DNA from: Sporichthyaceae bacterium
GTDB lineage: Bacteria > Actinomycetota > Actinomycetes > Sporichthyales > Sporichthyaceae
Assembly (NCBI GenBank): GCA_036269075.1
Contig: DATASX010000101.1
Location: 1-39,636, forward strand
Direction of reading: 5' to 3'
DNA: 39,636 nucleotides
The first letter of the stretch is position 1, and each line of letters starts with the position of its first letter. The notes beneath the pieces were generated by a model, which saw nothing but the letters and a program-made list of their open reading frames with translations, made no database searches and was not told where the DNA came from. This document shows positions 8,088-16,579 of the stretch, piece after piece. A program made the translations under genes and the position numbers.

Positions 8088-9038
8088 ATGGGCGTGGGCA
8101 ATGCGATCGAAGCCACCCGGACCGGCCGGGTGGGCGTGTGGCGTGACATCGTGCGCGAGCACTTCGTCACCCTCGACGTCGACACGGCCCGAATCGGCCA
8201 TTTCGAGGGCGTCGTGGACACCGGCGCGATCGCGCATTTGCGAGTGTCCGAAGTCTCGTCGGTGACGCAAGGCATAAACCGTACCCGGACTTTTGCCCAG
8301 CAGGACGGAGTTCGCTATCTGCAGGTCGGGTTGATCACCAGGGGCCGCGGACACGTTGTTCAGGACGGCCGCGAGTGCACGCTGGGGCCCGGCGATTTCA
8401 CCGTCTACGAGACCGATCGGCCGTTCTTCTGGGGCCTGTCCGGCGACGCCACCGCCCGCTGGAACCTGCTGGTGTTCACCTGGCCGCGGACCGCGGTCGC
8501 CTTGACCGAGCAGCAGACCGCGGCACTGACCGCGCACCACCTCTCCGGCCATGACGGGCTGACCGGCCTGGTGTCGCGGATGCTGCGCGACGTCGCGACC
8601 AGTCGCCCTGAGCCCACCGAGGGCGGCGCGGTGAAACTCGCCGACCAACTCGCCGACCTGGTGCTGACCGCGGCCGCCGAGGCCTGCCCCACCGGGCTGT
8701 CCGCGACCGAGTCGGACCTGCTGGCCCGCATCGAGCAGTACCTGCTGGCCAACCTCGGGGATCCGACGCTGTCCCCGGACAGCATCGCCGCGGCGCACTT
8801 CATCTCCACCCGACACCTGCAGCGGTTGTTCGCCGCGCGCGGCCGGACCGTCTCGCAGTCCCTGCGCGAGGCCCGACTGGAGGCCTGCCGGCGCGACCTG
8901 CTCGCCGCCGGCCCGGCCGGCTCGATCGCCGGGATCTGCCGCCGCCACGGGTTCACCGACGCGGCGGTGTTCAGCCGGGCGTTCCGGGCTGCCTACGGAA
9001 CGAGCCCGAGCGGGTACCGGGCGCTCATCGCCCGCTAG
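8088..9038 (+). CDS. AraC/XylS-family transcriptional regulator
   Basis: 316 residues. The N-terminal half (about 20-180) resembles the cupin-like AraC-binding domain (INRTRTFAQQDGVRYLQVGLITRGRGHVVQDG ... LGPGDFTVYETDRPFFW, shown in parts). The C-terminal 100 residues form a double HTH: SPDSIAAAHFISTRHLQRLF and GSIAGICRRHGFTDAAVFSR, followed by FRAAYGTSPSGYR. ATG at 8088 has GGGAGG ten bases upstream. Divergence from the molybdoenzyme gene makes that gene the first candidate target. The effector is unknown. Its stop codon abuts the convergent stop of the next gene with no spacer. Confidence 0.92.
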   Translation: MGVGNAIEATRTGRVGVWRDIVREHFVTLDVDTARIGHFEGVVDTGAIAHLRVSEVSSVTQGINRTRTFAQQDGVRYLQVGLITRGRGHVVQDGRECTLGPGDFTVYETDRPFFWGLSGDATARWNLLVFTWPRTAVALTEQQTAALTAHHLSGHDGLTGLVSRMLRDVATSRPEPTEGGAVKLADQLADLVLTAAAEACPTGLSATESDLLARIEQYLLANLGDPTLSPDSIAAAHFISTRHLQRLFAARGRTVSQSLREARLEACRRDLLAAGPAGSIAGICRRHGFTDAAVFSRAFRAAYGTSPSGYRALIAR

Positions 9039-9386
9039 CTAGTCGCTGATGCCTGGGGGCTGCTGCCAGACCGGGCCGACCGGTACTGCGAACAGCCGGA
9101 TGTTGCGAGCGCTGGTCACTCGGATGCCATGCTCGGCACGGCGTTCGTGCAGCTTGTCGAGCATCGGGTCGGCTCGGTGGATGGCGTCGAGGGTTTCCCA
9201 GTAGGTGACCGCGGACATCTCGCCGGAGACCGGGTTGTGGCCCCAGTAGCCGAGTCGGAAACCGGGCTGCTTCTCCAGCAGGGCCAGGGTGTCGCTGGTG
9301 CTCGAGCGCAGGTACTTCGCGGCCGCCTCCGGCTCCGCGCCGGGGGCCGCGTGGTAGACCACCACTCGCATCCAGGTCTCGGTCAT
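9039..9386 (-). CDS. ABM-like dimeric alpha/beta-barrel protein, paralogue 2
   Basis: 115 residues with the ABM/ferredoxin-like fold pattern: MRVVVYHAAPGAEPEAAAKYL, LALLEKQPGFRLGYWGHNP, EMSAVTYWETLDAIHRADP. It resembles the neighbour at 9400-9804, sharing the QPGF-x-x-x-YWG motif, the (A/T)(I/Y)(T/W)-W spacing and the ending LFAVP. The two are therefore tandem paralogues in one operon with a 13-base gap. A role as a small monooxygenase, an isomerase or a stress-related ligand-binding protein is possible; nothing seen decides this. ATG at 9386 follows a GGGGGAG ribosome-binding site. Confidence 0.75.
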   Translation of the reverse strand: MTETWMRVVVYHAAPGAEPEAAAKYLRSSTSDTLALLEKQPGFRLGYWGHNPVSGEMSAVTYWETLDAIHRADPMLDKLHERRAEHGIRVTSARNIRLFAVPVGPVWQQPPGISD

Positions 9387-9399
9387 CGCTCGCTCCCCC

Positions 9400-9804
9400 T
9401 CAACGTCGCCAGCGCGCGAAGCGTCGGGGGTAGAGCTGCATGTAGTCCTGGCGCTCGGCGAAGACCCGCGGTTCGTCGTCGTCGAACCACATCGACACCG
9501 CGGGCACCGCGAACAGGCCGACGTTGTGGACCTCGAGCACCGCGATCCCGTCGGCGACGGACTCCCGCTGCGCCCGGACCCGGGCCAGTGCCGGCTCGGC
9601 AGCCTCGATGGCGGCCAGGCTGCTCCAGTGGGTGATGGCCGAGACGGTGTTCTCCTCCGGCGACTCGCCCCAGTAGGCGCCGCCGAAACCGGGCTGGTCC
9701 TCCAGGATGCGGACGACCGACTCGGAGCCGGCCCGAAGGCCCTCGAGAGCCTGCTCGGTGTCGGTCTCCGGCAGGGAATACGTGACGACGCGCAACCAGC
9801 TCAC
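9400..9804 (-). CDS. ABM-like dimeric alpha/beta-barrel protein, paralogue 1
   Basis: 134 residues. RVVTYSLPETDTEQALEGL, ILEDQPGFGGAYWGESPEE and NTVSAITHWSSLAAIEAAEP match the antibiotic-biosynthesis-monooxygenase-like fold and its paralogue downstream. It has an extra C-terminal tail (MWFDDDEPRVFAERQDYM...RRFARWRR) that the paralogue lacks. GTG at 9804 is preferred because GGGGAGG lies just upstream and homology to the paralogue starts there; a GTG at 9819 is the alternative. The gene diverges from mscR, sharing its promoter region, which hints at a link to formaldehyde or nitrosative stress, but that is inference. Confidence 0.72.
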   Translation of the reverse strand: MSWLRVVTYSLPETDTEQALEGLRAGSESVVRILEDQPGFGGAYWGESPEENTVSAITHWSSLAAIEAAEPALARVRAQRESVADGIAVLEVHNVGLFAVPAVSMWFDDDEPRVFAERQDYMQLYPRRFARWRR

Positions 9805-9967
9805 GACACCTCCCCACACCCGTTCGGGGGGCCATCGTAAAACGGCCGGCTACTACCGGCGGCGAACCTGACAAAGCGTCAGATTCCGTGGCGTCCGGGG
9901 GCGGTATTCGGGCGAGGAGCAGCGGGCAGAATGTGACCGACCCCGACCCGAGCGGAGGAGACAGTCG
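9805..9967. promoter_or_regulatory. Divergent promoter region, ABM pair / mscR
   Basis: 163 bases. It holds a 15-base inverted repeat CTGAC-AAAGC-GTCAG at 9868-9882, whose core is the inverse of GACGCTTTGTC at 7954-7964. A smaller GCCGG/CCGGC pair lies at 9845-9860. GGAGGAG just before the mscR ATG is its ribosome-binding site. Confidence 0.5.
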
Positions 9968-11053
9968 ATGGCCCACGAGGTGCAAGGCGTGGTCGCGCTG
10001 AAGAAGGGTGCGCCGGTCAGCGTCGAGACGGTCCTGGTCCCGGATCCGGGTCCCGGTGAGGCCTTGGTCGCGGTCGCGGCGTGCGGGGTCTGCCACACGG
10101 ACCTGCACTACCGCGAGGGTGGGATCAACGACGAGTTCCCGTTCCTGCTCGGTCACGAGGCGGCCGGGACGGTGGAGGCGGTCGGGCCGGACGTCACCGG
10201 GGTCGCCCCGGGCGACTACGTGATCCTGAACTGGCGCGCGGTCTGCGGGCAGTGCCGCTCCTGCGCGCGAGGCCGGCCCTGGTACTGCTTCGCCACCCAC
10301 AACGCCAAGCAGAAGATGACGTTGGCCGATGGCACCCCGCTGTCCCCGGCGCTGGGCATCGGCGCGTTCGCGAGCAAGACGCTGGTCGCCGCCGGTCAGT
10401 GCACCAAGGTCGACCCGACCGCCCCGGCCACGGCCGCCGGCCTGCTCGGGTGCGGCGTCATGGCCGGCCTCGGCGCGGCGATGAACACCGGCAACGTCGG
10501 GCGTGGCGACACCGTCGCGGTCATCGGCTGCGGCGGTGTGGGCTGCGCCGCGGTCGCCGGCGCCCGGTTGGCCGGGGCCCGCACGATCGTGGCCGTCGAC
10601 CTCGACAAGCGGAAGCTGGCCCACGCCGGCGCGCTCGGCGCCACCCACCTGGTCGAGGCCCGCGACACCGACGTCGTCGCGGCGATCCGCGAGGCCACCG
10701 GCGGGCACGGCGCCGACGTCGTCATCGACGCGGTCGGCCGCCCGGAGACCTACGAGCAGGCGTTCTACGCCCGCGACCTGGCCGGGACCGTGGTGCTGGT
10801 CGGCGTGCCCACTCCCGACATGAAGATCGAACTGCCGCTGATCGAGATCTTCGGTCGCGGCGGGTCGTTGAAGTCGTCCTGGTACGGCGACTGCCTGCCC
10901 AGCCGCGACTTCCCGATGCTCATCGACCTGTATCAGCAGGGGCGCCTCGATCTCGACGCCTTCGTCTCCGAGACCATCGGGCTCGGCGACGTCGAGAAGG
11001 CGTTCGAGCGGATGCACGGCGGGGATGTGCTGCGGTCGGTCGTGGTCTTCTGA
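9968..11053 (+). CDS. mscR: S-(hydroxymethyl)mycothiol dehydrogenase (mycothiol-dependent formaldehyde dehydrogenase)
   Basis: 361 residues, the family's usual length. It oxidises S-hydroxymethyl-mycothiol, formed from formaldehyde, to S-formylmycothiol with NAD; the family also reduces S-nitrosomycothiol. Zn-dependent medium-chain ADH features: CGVCHTDLH (39-47), GHE (62-64), structural Zn cysteines C93/C96/C99/C107, and the NAD site GCGGVG. Long stretches ([63 protein letters not shown], shown in parts) match my memory of the mycobacterial and streptomycete enzyme (also named adhE2/fadH). GGAGGAG precedes the ATG. It is followed after 25 bases by the MBL-fold gene, the usual partner. Confidence 0.95.
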   Translation: MAHEVQGVVALKKGAPVSVETVLVPDPGPGEALVAVAACGVCHTDLHYREGGINDEFPFLLGHEAAGTVEAVGPDVTGVAPGDYVILNWRAVCGQCRSCARGRPWYCFATHNAKQKMTLADGTPLSPALGIGAFASKTLVAAGQCTKVDPTAPATAAGLLGCGVMAGLGAAMNTGNVGRGDTVAVIGCGGVGCAAVAGARLAGARTIVAVDLDKRKLAHAGALGATHLVEARDTDVVAAIREATGGHGADVVIDAVGRPETYEQAFYARDLAGTVVLVGVPTPDMKIELPLIEIFGRGGSLKSSWYGDCLPSRDFPMLIDLYQQGRLDLDAFVSETIGLGDVEKAFERMHGGDVLRSVVVF

Positions 11054-11078
11054 GCGGGTGCGAGTGGGGGAGTAGGCG

Positions 11079-11711
11079 ATGACCGGGGTCCGCATCGAAC
11101 GGGTCGTCACGTCCGGGACATTCAGCCTGGACGGCGGTACCTGGCCGGTGGAGAACAACGTCTGGCTGGTCGGGGACGAGCACGAGGTCGTGGTGATCGA
11201 CGCCGCACATGATGCGGACGCGATCGAACAGGCGATCGGCGGCCGGTTGGTCAGCGCGATCCTGTGCACCCACGCCCACAACGACCACGTCAACGCGGCG
11301 CCCGACCTGGCCGCCCGCACCGGCGGCAAGATCTGGTTGCACCCGGCCGACCTGGAGCTGTGGCGGCTGACCCACCCGCACTGGAGCCCGGACCGCAACC
11401 TCGTCGACGGCGCGACGGTCCCGGTGGCCGGCCTGGAACTGCAGGTCCTGCACACCCCGGGCCACGCCCCGGGCGCGGTGTGCTTCCACGCCCCGGAACT
11501 CGGCGTGCTGTTCTCCGGCGACACCCTGTTCGCCGGCGGGCCGGGCGCGACCGGCCGTTCGTTCAGCAACTTCGACACGATCATCGACTCGATCCGCGAG
11601 CGACTCCTGACCCTGCCGCCGGCCACCGCCGTCCACACCGGACACGGCGAGGCCACGACCATCGGCGCCGAGGCGCCGCACCTGCAGGAGTGGATCACCC
11701 GGGGCCGCTGA
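11079..11711 (+). CDS. Metallo-beta-lactamase-fold hydrolase, mscR partner
   Basis: 210 residues. Metal site THAHNDH (64-70) fits H-x-H-x-D-H; a second His lies in LHTPGHAPGAV, the bridging Asp in FSGDTLF, and the last His in HTGHGEAT. This is a glyoxalase II-like fold. Genes of this type follow mycothiol-dependent formaldehyde dehydrogenase in many actinobacteria, so hydrolysis of S-formylmycothiol to formate and mycothiol is a reasonable guess. ATG at 11079 has GGGGGAG upstream. Confidence 0.88.
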   Translation: MTGVRIERVVTSGTFSLDGGTWPVENNVWLVGDEHEVVVIDAAHDADAIEQAIGGRLVSAILCTHAHNDHVNAAPDLAARTGGKIWLHPADLELWRLTHPHWSPDRNLVDGATVPVAGLELQVLHTPGHAPGAVCFHAPELGVLFSGDTLFAGGPGATGRSFSNFDTIIDSIRERLLTLPPATAVHTGHGEATTIGAEAPHLQEWITRGR

Positions 11712-11720
11712 GGCCCCCGG

Positions 11721-13085
11721 TCAGGGGTGGGCCGGCGCCGGGGTGCCCGGCAGCGGGGATGGGCTCGGCGGCGGGTTCGTCGCGGGCGCCGGCGTGGTGC
11801 ACGGCAGCAGCAGGGTGCACTTCGGCGGCGCGGCGGTGTTCGTCGGTGCCGCGGTCGAGGTCTGGGACGGCAGCGGCAGCAGCGGCGGCGGCGTCATCGG
11901 GGGCTTGGCCGTCTCGCTGGAGTCGGCCGTGGGCTTCGCGGACTGCAGCGGCGCGATCACCGCGGTCGGCGACTGGCTGGGCACCGGCAAGGTCGGCGGT
12001 GGAGAGTTGCCGGTGCTGCGGGTGAGCGCCCAGCCGGCGACCGCCAGTGCCAGCACGGTGATCACCGACAGCGCGATCATCACGCCGCGGCTCGTGCCCC
12101 GGCGGTTGGCGTGCGAGGGCGGGGGCGGTGGCGGTGGCAGGGTCGCGGTGGTGCTCGACAGGTCCGCCCGACTGTTGGTGCCGTCGGTGGCCGGGCCGAT
12201 GCCACCGAAGGTGCGAACCGGCATCGGAACCGGGCCGGGCCCGGATCGGGCCTGCTTGCCGCCGGCCAGTCGGCGGGCCACCTCGGCGGCGTTGGTCGGG
12301 CGGTCCTCCGGCGCCTTGGCCAGCAGGTCGAGGACGAGGGAGTCCAGGTCGGCCGGGACGTCCGGCCGCCGGGCCGAGGGCCGCTCCGGGGCCTCGGACA
12401 GGTGCCGGCCGAGGGTCTCCACCGGTGCGTCATCGGCGAACGGCGGACGGCCGGTGAGCAACGTCGTCAGCAGGCAGCCGAAGCCGTAGAGGTCGGAACG
12501 GATCGTCGCCCGCCCGCCGGTCGCCTGCTCCGGGGCCAGGTAGGCGGCGCTGCCGATGATCGCGCCGTACTCGGTCAGCGTGGCCTCGAACGTCGAGCCC
12601 AGCGCGATCCCGAAGTCGACCAGGCGGACCGCGCCGGTCGTGTCGAGCACCAGATTGGCGGGCTTGACGTCGCGGTGCACGACGGCTGCGTCGTGCACGG
12701 CCTGCAGCGCGGACGCGGCCTGGGCCCCGTAGCGGCGCACCGCCTCGATCGGCAGCGGGCCGCTCTCCCGCAGCATCTCGGCCAGCGACGGGCCGGGCAG
12801 CAGTTCCATCACCAGGTACGGGCGGCCGCTGTCGACGCCGTAGTCGTAGACGGTCACGACTCCGGGGTGGCGCAGCGAGGCCAAGGTCCGGGCCTCGCGG
12901 GAGAACCGCTCGGCGCTGGCCGCGTCCTCCATCTGCCGGAGAACCTTGATCGCGCAGTACCGGTTCAGGCGCTCGTCGTAGGCCCGCCAGACCTCGCCCA
13001 TGCCGCCACGCCCGAGGGTCTCGGTCAACCGATACCGGTCGGCGAATCTCGTTGGACGCTCGGGCACGACACGCATTCTTCTCAC
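11721..13085 (-). CDS. Membrane-anchored Ser/Thr protein kinase (PknB-like, no PASTA)
   Basis: 454 residues. Kinase domain about 17-275: GRGGMG (25-30), catalytic Lys48 in AIKVL, HRDVKPANL (137-145), DFG (157-159), and APE within SAAYLAPEQ. Then a proline-rich juxtamembrane stretch, one transmembrane helix (about 334-354, MIALSVITVLALAVAGWAL) and an extracellular Pro/Ser/Thr-rich tail of about 100 residues. No PASTA repeats or other sensor domain is present. The start could be the GTG at 13085 or the ATG at 13076. It converges on the MBL gene with 9 bases between stops, and diverges from the secreted-protein gene. Confidence 0.9.
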   Translation of the reverse strand: MRRMRVVPERPTRFADRYRLTETLGRGGMGEVWRAYDERLNRYCAIKVLRQMEDAASAERFSREARTLASLRHPGVVTVYDYGVDSGRPYLVMELLPGPSLAEMLRESGPLPIEAVRRYGAQAASALQAVHDAAVVHRDVKPANLVLDTTGAVRLVDFGIALGSTFEATLTEYGAIIGSAAYLAPEQATGGRATIRSDLYGFGCLLTTLLTGRPPFADDAPVETLGRHLSEAPERPSARRPDVPADLDSLVLDLLAKAPEDRPTNAAEVARRLAGGKQARSGPGPVPMPVRTFGGIGPATDGTNSRADLSSTTATLPPPPPPPSHANRRGTSRGVMIALSVITVLALAVAGWALTRSTGNSPPPTLPVPSQSPTAVIAPLQSAKPTADSSETAKPPMTPPPLLPLPSQTSTAAPTNTAAPPKCTLLLPCTTPAPATNPPPSPSPLPGTPAPAHP

Positions 13086-13170
13086 TCGCCTCGGGCGGTA
13101 CCGCGCCAGGTCCCGGCGCGTCGGAAACCGTGGCCCCGCGAGGAAAGATCTTGTGACTCCAGATGTAGAA

Positions 13171-13184
13171 TCACACTGGTGTGA
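13171..13184. promoter_or_regulatory. Perfect palindromic site TCACAC-TG-GTGTGA
   Basis: 14-base inverted repeat in the 120-base gap between the divergent kinase and secreted-protein genes, ending 3 bases before the latter's AGGGGGAGG ribosome-binding site. It looks like a dimeric repressor operator. A related TGTGAG-N5-CTCACA site lies at 19213-19229. Confidence 0.5.
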
Positions 13185-13205
13185 CTAGGGGGAGGACCGC
13201 CGGGA

Positions 13206-14312
13206 ATGGTCAGTTCGCAGTTCGGATGGCGGTGCGCGCGCCCGACAGCGGTTCTGGTGCTGGCCGCGGCCCCGATTGGCTCCGGCGTGCCGGCGTTCGC
13301 CGCGGGCACGACGACGGGTGACGTCCCGCAGATCGTCGCGGTTACGACCGCGCCGCTGGCAGTGGTGCTGAGCGGGCCGAAGAAGCATCACTCTGCGCTG
13401 ATGATCCGGATGCGGGTCACCGATCCGACCGGCGTCGACAGCGTGTTCGCCGGCGTCTACGGGCCGTCGGCGAAGAACGGGCGGGCCTTCCGGCTCAAGC
13501 ACGTGTCCGGGTCGAACCGCGACGGGATGTGGCAGGTCAAGGGCTCGATCCCGGCCGACGGGGAGCCGGGTTCCTGGCGCATCCAGGCGTTCGCCGTGGA
13601 CACCGCGCAGCGCAGCTCGGATGCCGACGACGTCTACGGCAACTTCGCGGTGCGCCAGGCCAGCCGCTTCGAGCACTTCGCCGTCGAGGCGCCCAAGAGC
13701 TCCGGCGAGCCCGCCACCCCCGACCCCAACCCGCGCACCGTCGACCTGCGCGCCACGCTGCAGCGCTGGACCGGCACCACCTGGGCCGCCGTTCCCACGG
13801 CCCCGGTCGTCGTGCAGTTCCGGGCGGTGGGGACCACTGCGTTCACGGCGGTCGAGACCGTGAAGTCCGACGGCGACGGGGTCGTCGCGGCCAGCGAGCA
13901 CAGCTCGTCGCCCGGCGGTGCCTGGCGACTGAGCTACGCCGGCGACACGACCACCGCGGCCGGCGACTCAACTGACGGCGCCCTCGCGCCGCCGCCCGCC
14001 CCGGCCACGCCCGCGCCCAGCGCGGCGCCCACCGTGGCGCCGAGCACGGCGCCCACCGCCGGGCCCGGGCCCACCGATGCGCCTCGTGCGGTCCCGTCGG
14101 GTGCGCCGCAGCGGTCCCGTCCGACGCCTACGGCTGAGCCGACGCCGGTGGTGTCCGCCGCTCCACCCGCACCGACGACCCGACCGGTCCCGACCGCCAG
14201 TCCGGCGGTCAGGCCGACGTCGCGGCCCTACCCGACCCGCCCGAGCGGTCAGCCCACGGCGAGCGGGGCGGGGGCGCCGACGGTTACCTCCGACCGGGTC
14301 CGCAACAAGTAG
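13206..14312 (+). CDS. Secreted protein with Pro/Thr-rich tail, function unknown
   Basis: 368 residues. A signal peptide is evident (positively charged start, hydrophobic PTAVLVLAAAPIGSG, cleavage near PAFAAG). The middle (about 40-255) looks like beta-rich Ig- or CARDB-like modules: RMRVTDPTGVDSVFAGVYGP, then VDLRATLQRWTGTTWAAVPTAP and TVKSDGDGVVAASEH. The last 110 residues are low-complexity Pro/Ala/Thr, suggesting a wall-spanning or extracellular linker. No sortase motif or C-terminal helix was seen. ATG at 13206 follows AGGGGGAGG. The 3' end overlaps the convergent monooxygenase gene by 64 bases. Confidence 0.75.
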   Translation: MVSSQFGWRCARPTAVLVLAAAPIGSGVPAFAAGTTTGDVPQIVAVTTAPLAVVLSGPKKHHSALMIRMRVTDPTGVDSVFAGVYGPSAKNGRAFRLKHVSGSNRDGMWQVKGSIPADGEPGSWRIQAFAVDTAQRSSDADDVYGNFAVRQASRFEHFAVEAPKSSGEPATPDPNPRTVDLRATLQRWTGTTWAAVPTAPVVVQFRAVGTTAFTAVETVKSDGDGVVAASEHSSSPGGAWRLSYAGDTTTAAGDSTDGALAPPPAPATPAPSAAPTVAPSTAPTAGPGPTDAPRAVPSGAPQRSRPTPTAEPTPVVSAAPPAPTTRPVPTASPAVRPTSRPYPTRPSGQPTASGAGAPTVTSDRVRNK

Positions 14313-15781
14313 TCGGCCGGGTCGAACCGGCGGGTACTGGACCGGAAGCGGAAGGTCAGGTCCGGCCACAGCACGGTGTTGCGACCGGCCGCGTCGAGGT
14401 ACCAACTGCCGCAGCCGGACTTCCAGACGCTGCGTTCGCTGCGTCGGGCGAGATCGGCATTCCACTGCGCGTCCACCTCGGGCCGCACCTCGATCTCGGC
14501 CAACTGATGCTGCCTCAGATGCTCCAGGATCCGCAGCACCAGGTCGATCTGGCACTCGATCATGTACACGGCCGAGGTGTGCCCGATGCCGGTGTTCGGG
14601 CCCAGCAGCAGGAACAGGTTCGGGAAGTCGGGCACGGTGGTGCCCAGGTAGGCGTGCATCCCGTCGTGCGCCCAGACCTGCTCCAGGCTGCGCCCGTCGC
14701 GCCCGTGGATGCGGGCGAATCCGGGGTTGTCGGTGACCCGGAATCCGGTGCCCAGAATCAGGGTGTCGGCCGGGTGCAGGACGCCGTCGCAGGTGCGGAT
14801 GCCGTCGGGTTCGACGCTTTCGATGCCGGCGGTCACCACGTCGACCTGCGGCAGTGCCACCGCCGGGTAGTAGTCGTTGGAGACCAGGATCCGCTTGCAG
14901 CCGATGCTGTAGTGCGGCGTCAACTTCGCGCGCAGTTCGGGGTCCTCGACCGCCTTGTGCATGTGGCGCAGCGCGATCCGTTCGGCCGGCGCCAGCATTC
15001 GCGGGTGCAGCACGAAGCCCAGTGCCCGGCTCTCCAACAGGCCGTAGACCCCGGCGCGGGCCAACCGGTGGGCGAGGGGCACGTGGCGGTACAGCGCCCG
15101 CTCGAGGCTGCGCACGGCGCGGTCGGGTCGCGGCACGATCCACGGCGGGGTGCGCTGGAACAGGCTCAACTTCGCGGCCGCGGCGGCCACCTGCGGGACG
15201 AACTGGATCGCCGAGGCGCCGGTGCCGATCACCGCGACCTGACGATCCGTCAGGTCATGGTCGTGGTTCCAGCGGGCGGAGTGGAACACCGTCCCGGCGA
15301 AGGAGTCCAGGCCCGGGATGTCCGGGCGCGCGGGCTCGACCAGGGCGCCGGTGCCGAGCACCAGGAAGTTCGCGGTCAGGCTGCCGCGGCTGGTCTCGAT
15401 GCGCCACCGGCCTGCCGCGGCGTCCCACGAGGCGTCGGTCAGTTCGGTGTTGAAGCGCAGGTGCGGCAGCACGCCCTCCTCCCGCGCGCAGGTACGCAGG
15501 TACTCGAGGATCTCGGCCTGCGGGGAGTAGGTGCGGCTCCAGTCCGGGTTCAGCCGGAACGAGAACGAGTACAGCCGCGACGGGACGTCGCAGGCCGCGC
15601 CCGGATAGGTGTTGTCGCGCCAGGTGCCGCCGACGTCGTCGGCGCGCTCGAGCACGACGAAGTCACGGCGCCCGGCGCGAGCCAGCCGGATCGCCGTGCC
15701 CAGGCCGGAGAAGCCCGTCCCCACGATGGCGATCCCGACGTGCCCGGGCAGTCCCGGGTCGGACAACGGCGATTCGTGCAT
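14249..15781 (-). CDS. Flavin-containing monooxygenase, Baeyer-Villiger type
   Basis: 510 residues. FAD site GTGFSGLG (21-28) with the acidic strand end VLERADDVGGTWRDNTYPGAACDVPS, the BVMO-like fingerprint FAGTVFHSARW, and a second Rossmann motif GTGASA for NADPH. GTGFRVTD and LGPNTGIGH are also typical. Expected chemistry is NADPH- and O2-dependent oxygenation of a ketone or similar substrate. The divergent TetR gene and a TetR-style operator next to the start suggest induction by substrate. ATG at 15781 follows GGAGG on the minus strand. Confidence 0.9.
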   Translation of the reverse strand: MHESPLSDPGLPGHVGIAIVGTGFSGLGTAIRLARAGRRDFVVLERADDVGGTWRDNTYPGAACDVPSRLYSFSFRLNPDWSRTYSPQAEILEYLRTCAREEGVLPHLRFNTELTDASWDAAAGRWRIETSRGSLTANFLVLGTGALVEPARPDIPGLDSFAGTVFHSARWNHDHDLTDRQVAVIGTGASAIQFVPQVAAAAAKLSLFQRTPPWIVPRPDRAVRSLERALYRHVPLAHRLARAGVYGLLESRALGFVLHPRMLAPAERIALRHMHKAVEDPELRAKLTPHYSIGCKRILVSNDYYPAVALPQVDVVTAGIESVEPDGIRTCDGVLHPADTLILGTGFRVTDNPGFARIHGRDGRSLEQVWAHDGMHAYLGTTVPDFPNLFLLLGPNTGIGHTSAVYMIECQIDLVLRILEHLRQHQLAEIEVRPEVDAQWNADLARRSERSVWKSGCGSWYLDAAGRNTVLWPDLTFRFRSSTRRFDPADYLLRTRSEVTVGAPAPLAVG

Positions 15782-15794
15782 GGCCCACCTCCTG

Positions 15795-15830
15795 AACTTA
15801 CTATGAGTAAGTTATCATGAGTAAGATACC
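15795..15830. promoter_or_regulatory. Operator-like repeats between monooxygenase and TetR genes
   Basis: A 19-base palindrome AACTTACT-ATG-AGTAAGTT (15795-15813) overlaps a tandem 14-base direct repeat: ATGAGTAAGTTATC at 15803-15816 and ATGAGTAAGATACC at 15817-15830. The region is markedly AT-rich against its surroundings. It is just upstream of the monooxygenase start and is the obvious binding site for the adjacent TetR protein. Confidence 0.75.
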
Positions 15831-15866
15831 TCGGGAAGACCCCGAACCGGGAGGGTGGCGAGCGAC

Positions 15867-16520
15867 TTGTCGACGGACACCGACGTCGAAGCAGGTGGTG
15901 CGCGGCGCCGTATGCCGCGCGCCCAGCGGGAGGCGCTGATGCTCGACGTCGCCGAGACACTCTTCGGCGAGCTCGGCTACCGGGCCGTCTCCATGGACGA
16001 GATCGCCGCCCGCGTCGGCGTCTCCAAGCCGATGCTCTACCACTACTACGGCAGCAAGGACGGGCTGTTCGTCGCCTGCCTGCGCCGGGCGCGGGCCGGG
16101 ATGCGCGACGCGATCCTGGCCGGCGCGATGTCCTCGGAGGTGCGCGAGGAGCGGCTGTACGGGGCGTTGGTCTCGTGGTTCCGGTTCGTCGACGAGCACA
16201 GCACGCTCTGGAAGATCATCACCGACTCGGAGTTGGAGTTCCGGGAGGCCGCCGAGGAGATCGAGGCGATCCGCGACGAGCAGACCGGGCTGATCGCGGG
16301 TCTGATGGCGGCCACCGCCACGCCCGCGCATCTGGCCGACCCGGTGGAGCTGCAGGTCGTAGCCGCCGCGATCAGCGGGGTGGGGGAGCGGGTCGCGCAC
16401 TGGCGGGCCGGGCACCCGGAAGTCACCCCGGAACGCGCCGCCCGCCACCTGATGCAGCTGCTCTGGCTGGGCCTGGAACGCATGGGCGAGGGTGCCCAGT
16501 GGGAACGCTCCGGGGCCTAG
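15867..16520 (+). CDS. TetR-family transcriptional regulator
   Basis: About 217 residues. The N-terminal DNA-binding domain reads REALMLDVAETLFGELGYRAVSMDEIAARVGVSKPMLYHYYGSKDGLF (in parts), a textbook TetR helix-turn-helix. The C-terminal ligand domain contains LWKIITDSELEFREAAEEIE. The start is uncertain: TTG at 15867 lies 12 bases after GGGAGG, GTG at 15855 overlaps that motif, and ATG at 15912 would still keep the HTH. It is divergent from the monooxygenase gene and most likely represses it and itself. Confidence 0.92.
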   Translation: MSTDTDVEAGGARRRMPRAQREALMLDVAETLFGELGYRAVSMDEIAARVGVSKPMLYHYYGSKDGLFVACLRRARAGMRDAILAGAMSSEVREERLYGALVSWFRFVDEHSTLWKIITDSELEFREAAEEIEAIRDEQTGLIAGLMAATATPAHLADPVELQVVAAAISGVGERVAHWRAGHPEVTPERAARHLMQLLWLGLERMGEGAQWERSGA

Positions 16521-16579
16521 GTCCGCAGGGGTGGTGGGCTAGCCTCCGGGCAAGTTTGTTCGTCCGGAAGGGGCCCCTC

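Noticed and set aside
7938-8948. Long N-terminal extension of the molybdoenzyme
   Set aside because: It would overlap the divergent AraC gene; the Fe-S motif starts shortly after ATG 7937.
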